From the NCBI GenBank assembly GCA_036276195.1, contig DATBED010000007.1:1-20778 (forward strand): DNA of 20,778 bases, in the 5' to 3' direction. Below the pieces are notes generated by a model that was given only the letters and a program-made list of their open reading frames with translations, was not told where the DNA came from and did no database searches. The DNA is from DATBED01 sp036276195. GTDB lineage: Bacteria > Patescibacteriota > Saccharimonadia > Saccharimonadales > UBA4665. Positions 20,752-20,778 of this stretch are shown here, piece by piece (within the stretch, counting starts at the first letter, position 1; each line of letters opens with the position of its first letter). The position numbers and the translations under genes are program-made.

Positions 20752-20778
20752 TAAATAATCTACTTAATAATCCCGTAG

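Noticed and set aside
1..20778. CRISPR array, insertion sequence, transposase, integrase or prophage
   Set aside because: No regularly spaced repeats, transposase-like proteins or terminal inverted repeats were seen. The AT-rich unknown genes suggest accessory content but show no mobile-element hallmark.
1..20778. UGA recoding as in Gracilibacteria/Absconditabacteria
   Set aside because: TGA ends several well-defined genes (ddl, the surface protein, rpmF, rpsP), and no conserved protein here needs read-through.

Overview
The window looks like a chromosome segment of a bacterium of the Candidate Phyla Radiation (Patescibacteria), possibly Candidatus Saccharibacteria. The reasons are small compact genes, short ribosomal proteins, single-copy housekeeping genes packed tail to tail, and many lineage-specific proteins. 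The lineage call is an inference from content and style; no 16S gene is present. TGA is used as an ordinary stop (ddl, rpmF, rpsP, the surface protein), so this is not the UGA=Gly code of Gracilibacteria/Absconditabacteria.

Layout. 1-2409: an AT-richer stretch with four unrecognised plus-strand genes, two of them with strong Shine-Dalgarno sites. 2396-3220 (minus): a class IV aminotransferase. 3321-3819: a doubtful small ORF, then tRNA-Cys(GCA) and tRNA-Leu(UAA). 3865-7079: a proline-rich single-pass surface protein, an alpha/beta hydrolase and an NlpC/P60-like protein. 7151-12002: a cell-wall and amino-acid block with a membrane-anchored MurF-like ligase, glutamate dehydrogenase (minus), D-Ala-D-Ala ligase, and a second class IV aminotransferase coupled to it. 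12138-14012: a long-form GMP synthase. 14073-14705: an unknown gene. 14762-17847: a leucyl-tRNA synthetase carrying an inserted ASCH-like domain, followed by an odd class II tRNA. 18057-19960: rpmF, nusB, a NUDIX hydrolase and rnc. 20214-20714: rpsP with a long acidic tail.

Two points stand out. First, LeuRS has about 125 extra residues, resembling an ASCH (PUA-like RNA-binding) domain, between its two zinc-knuckle halves. The tRNA gene just downstream has a leucine anticodon (CAG) on a body with serine-tRNA features (G73, Ser-type D-arm and variable arm). They may be a matched pair. Second, at least seven genes (surface protein, hydrolase, NlpC/P60-like, murF-like, ddl, guaA, leuS) have a TANNNT-type -10 box 5-7 nt before the start codon and no Shine-Dalgarno. 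This is the signature of leaderless transcripts, and it corrects several start codons. Ribosomal genes and several lineage-specific genes use classical Shine-Dalgarno sites instead.

Working together, glutamate dehydrogenase (glutamate), the Ddl-coupled transaminase (possibly D-Ala), Ddl (D-Ala-D-Ala) and the MurF-like ligase (attachment to the muropeptide) could form a short peptidoglycan-precursor route. The rpmF-nusB-NUDIX-rnc operon and rpsP serve ribosome production and RNA processing.
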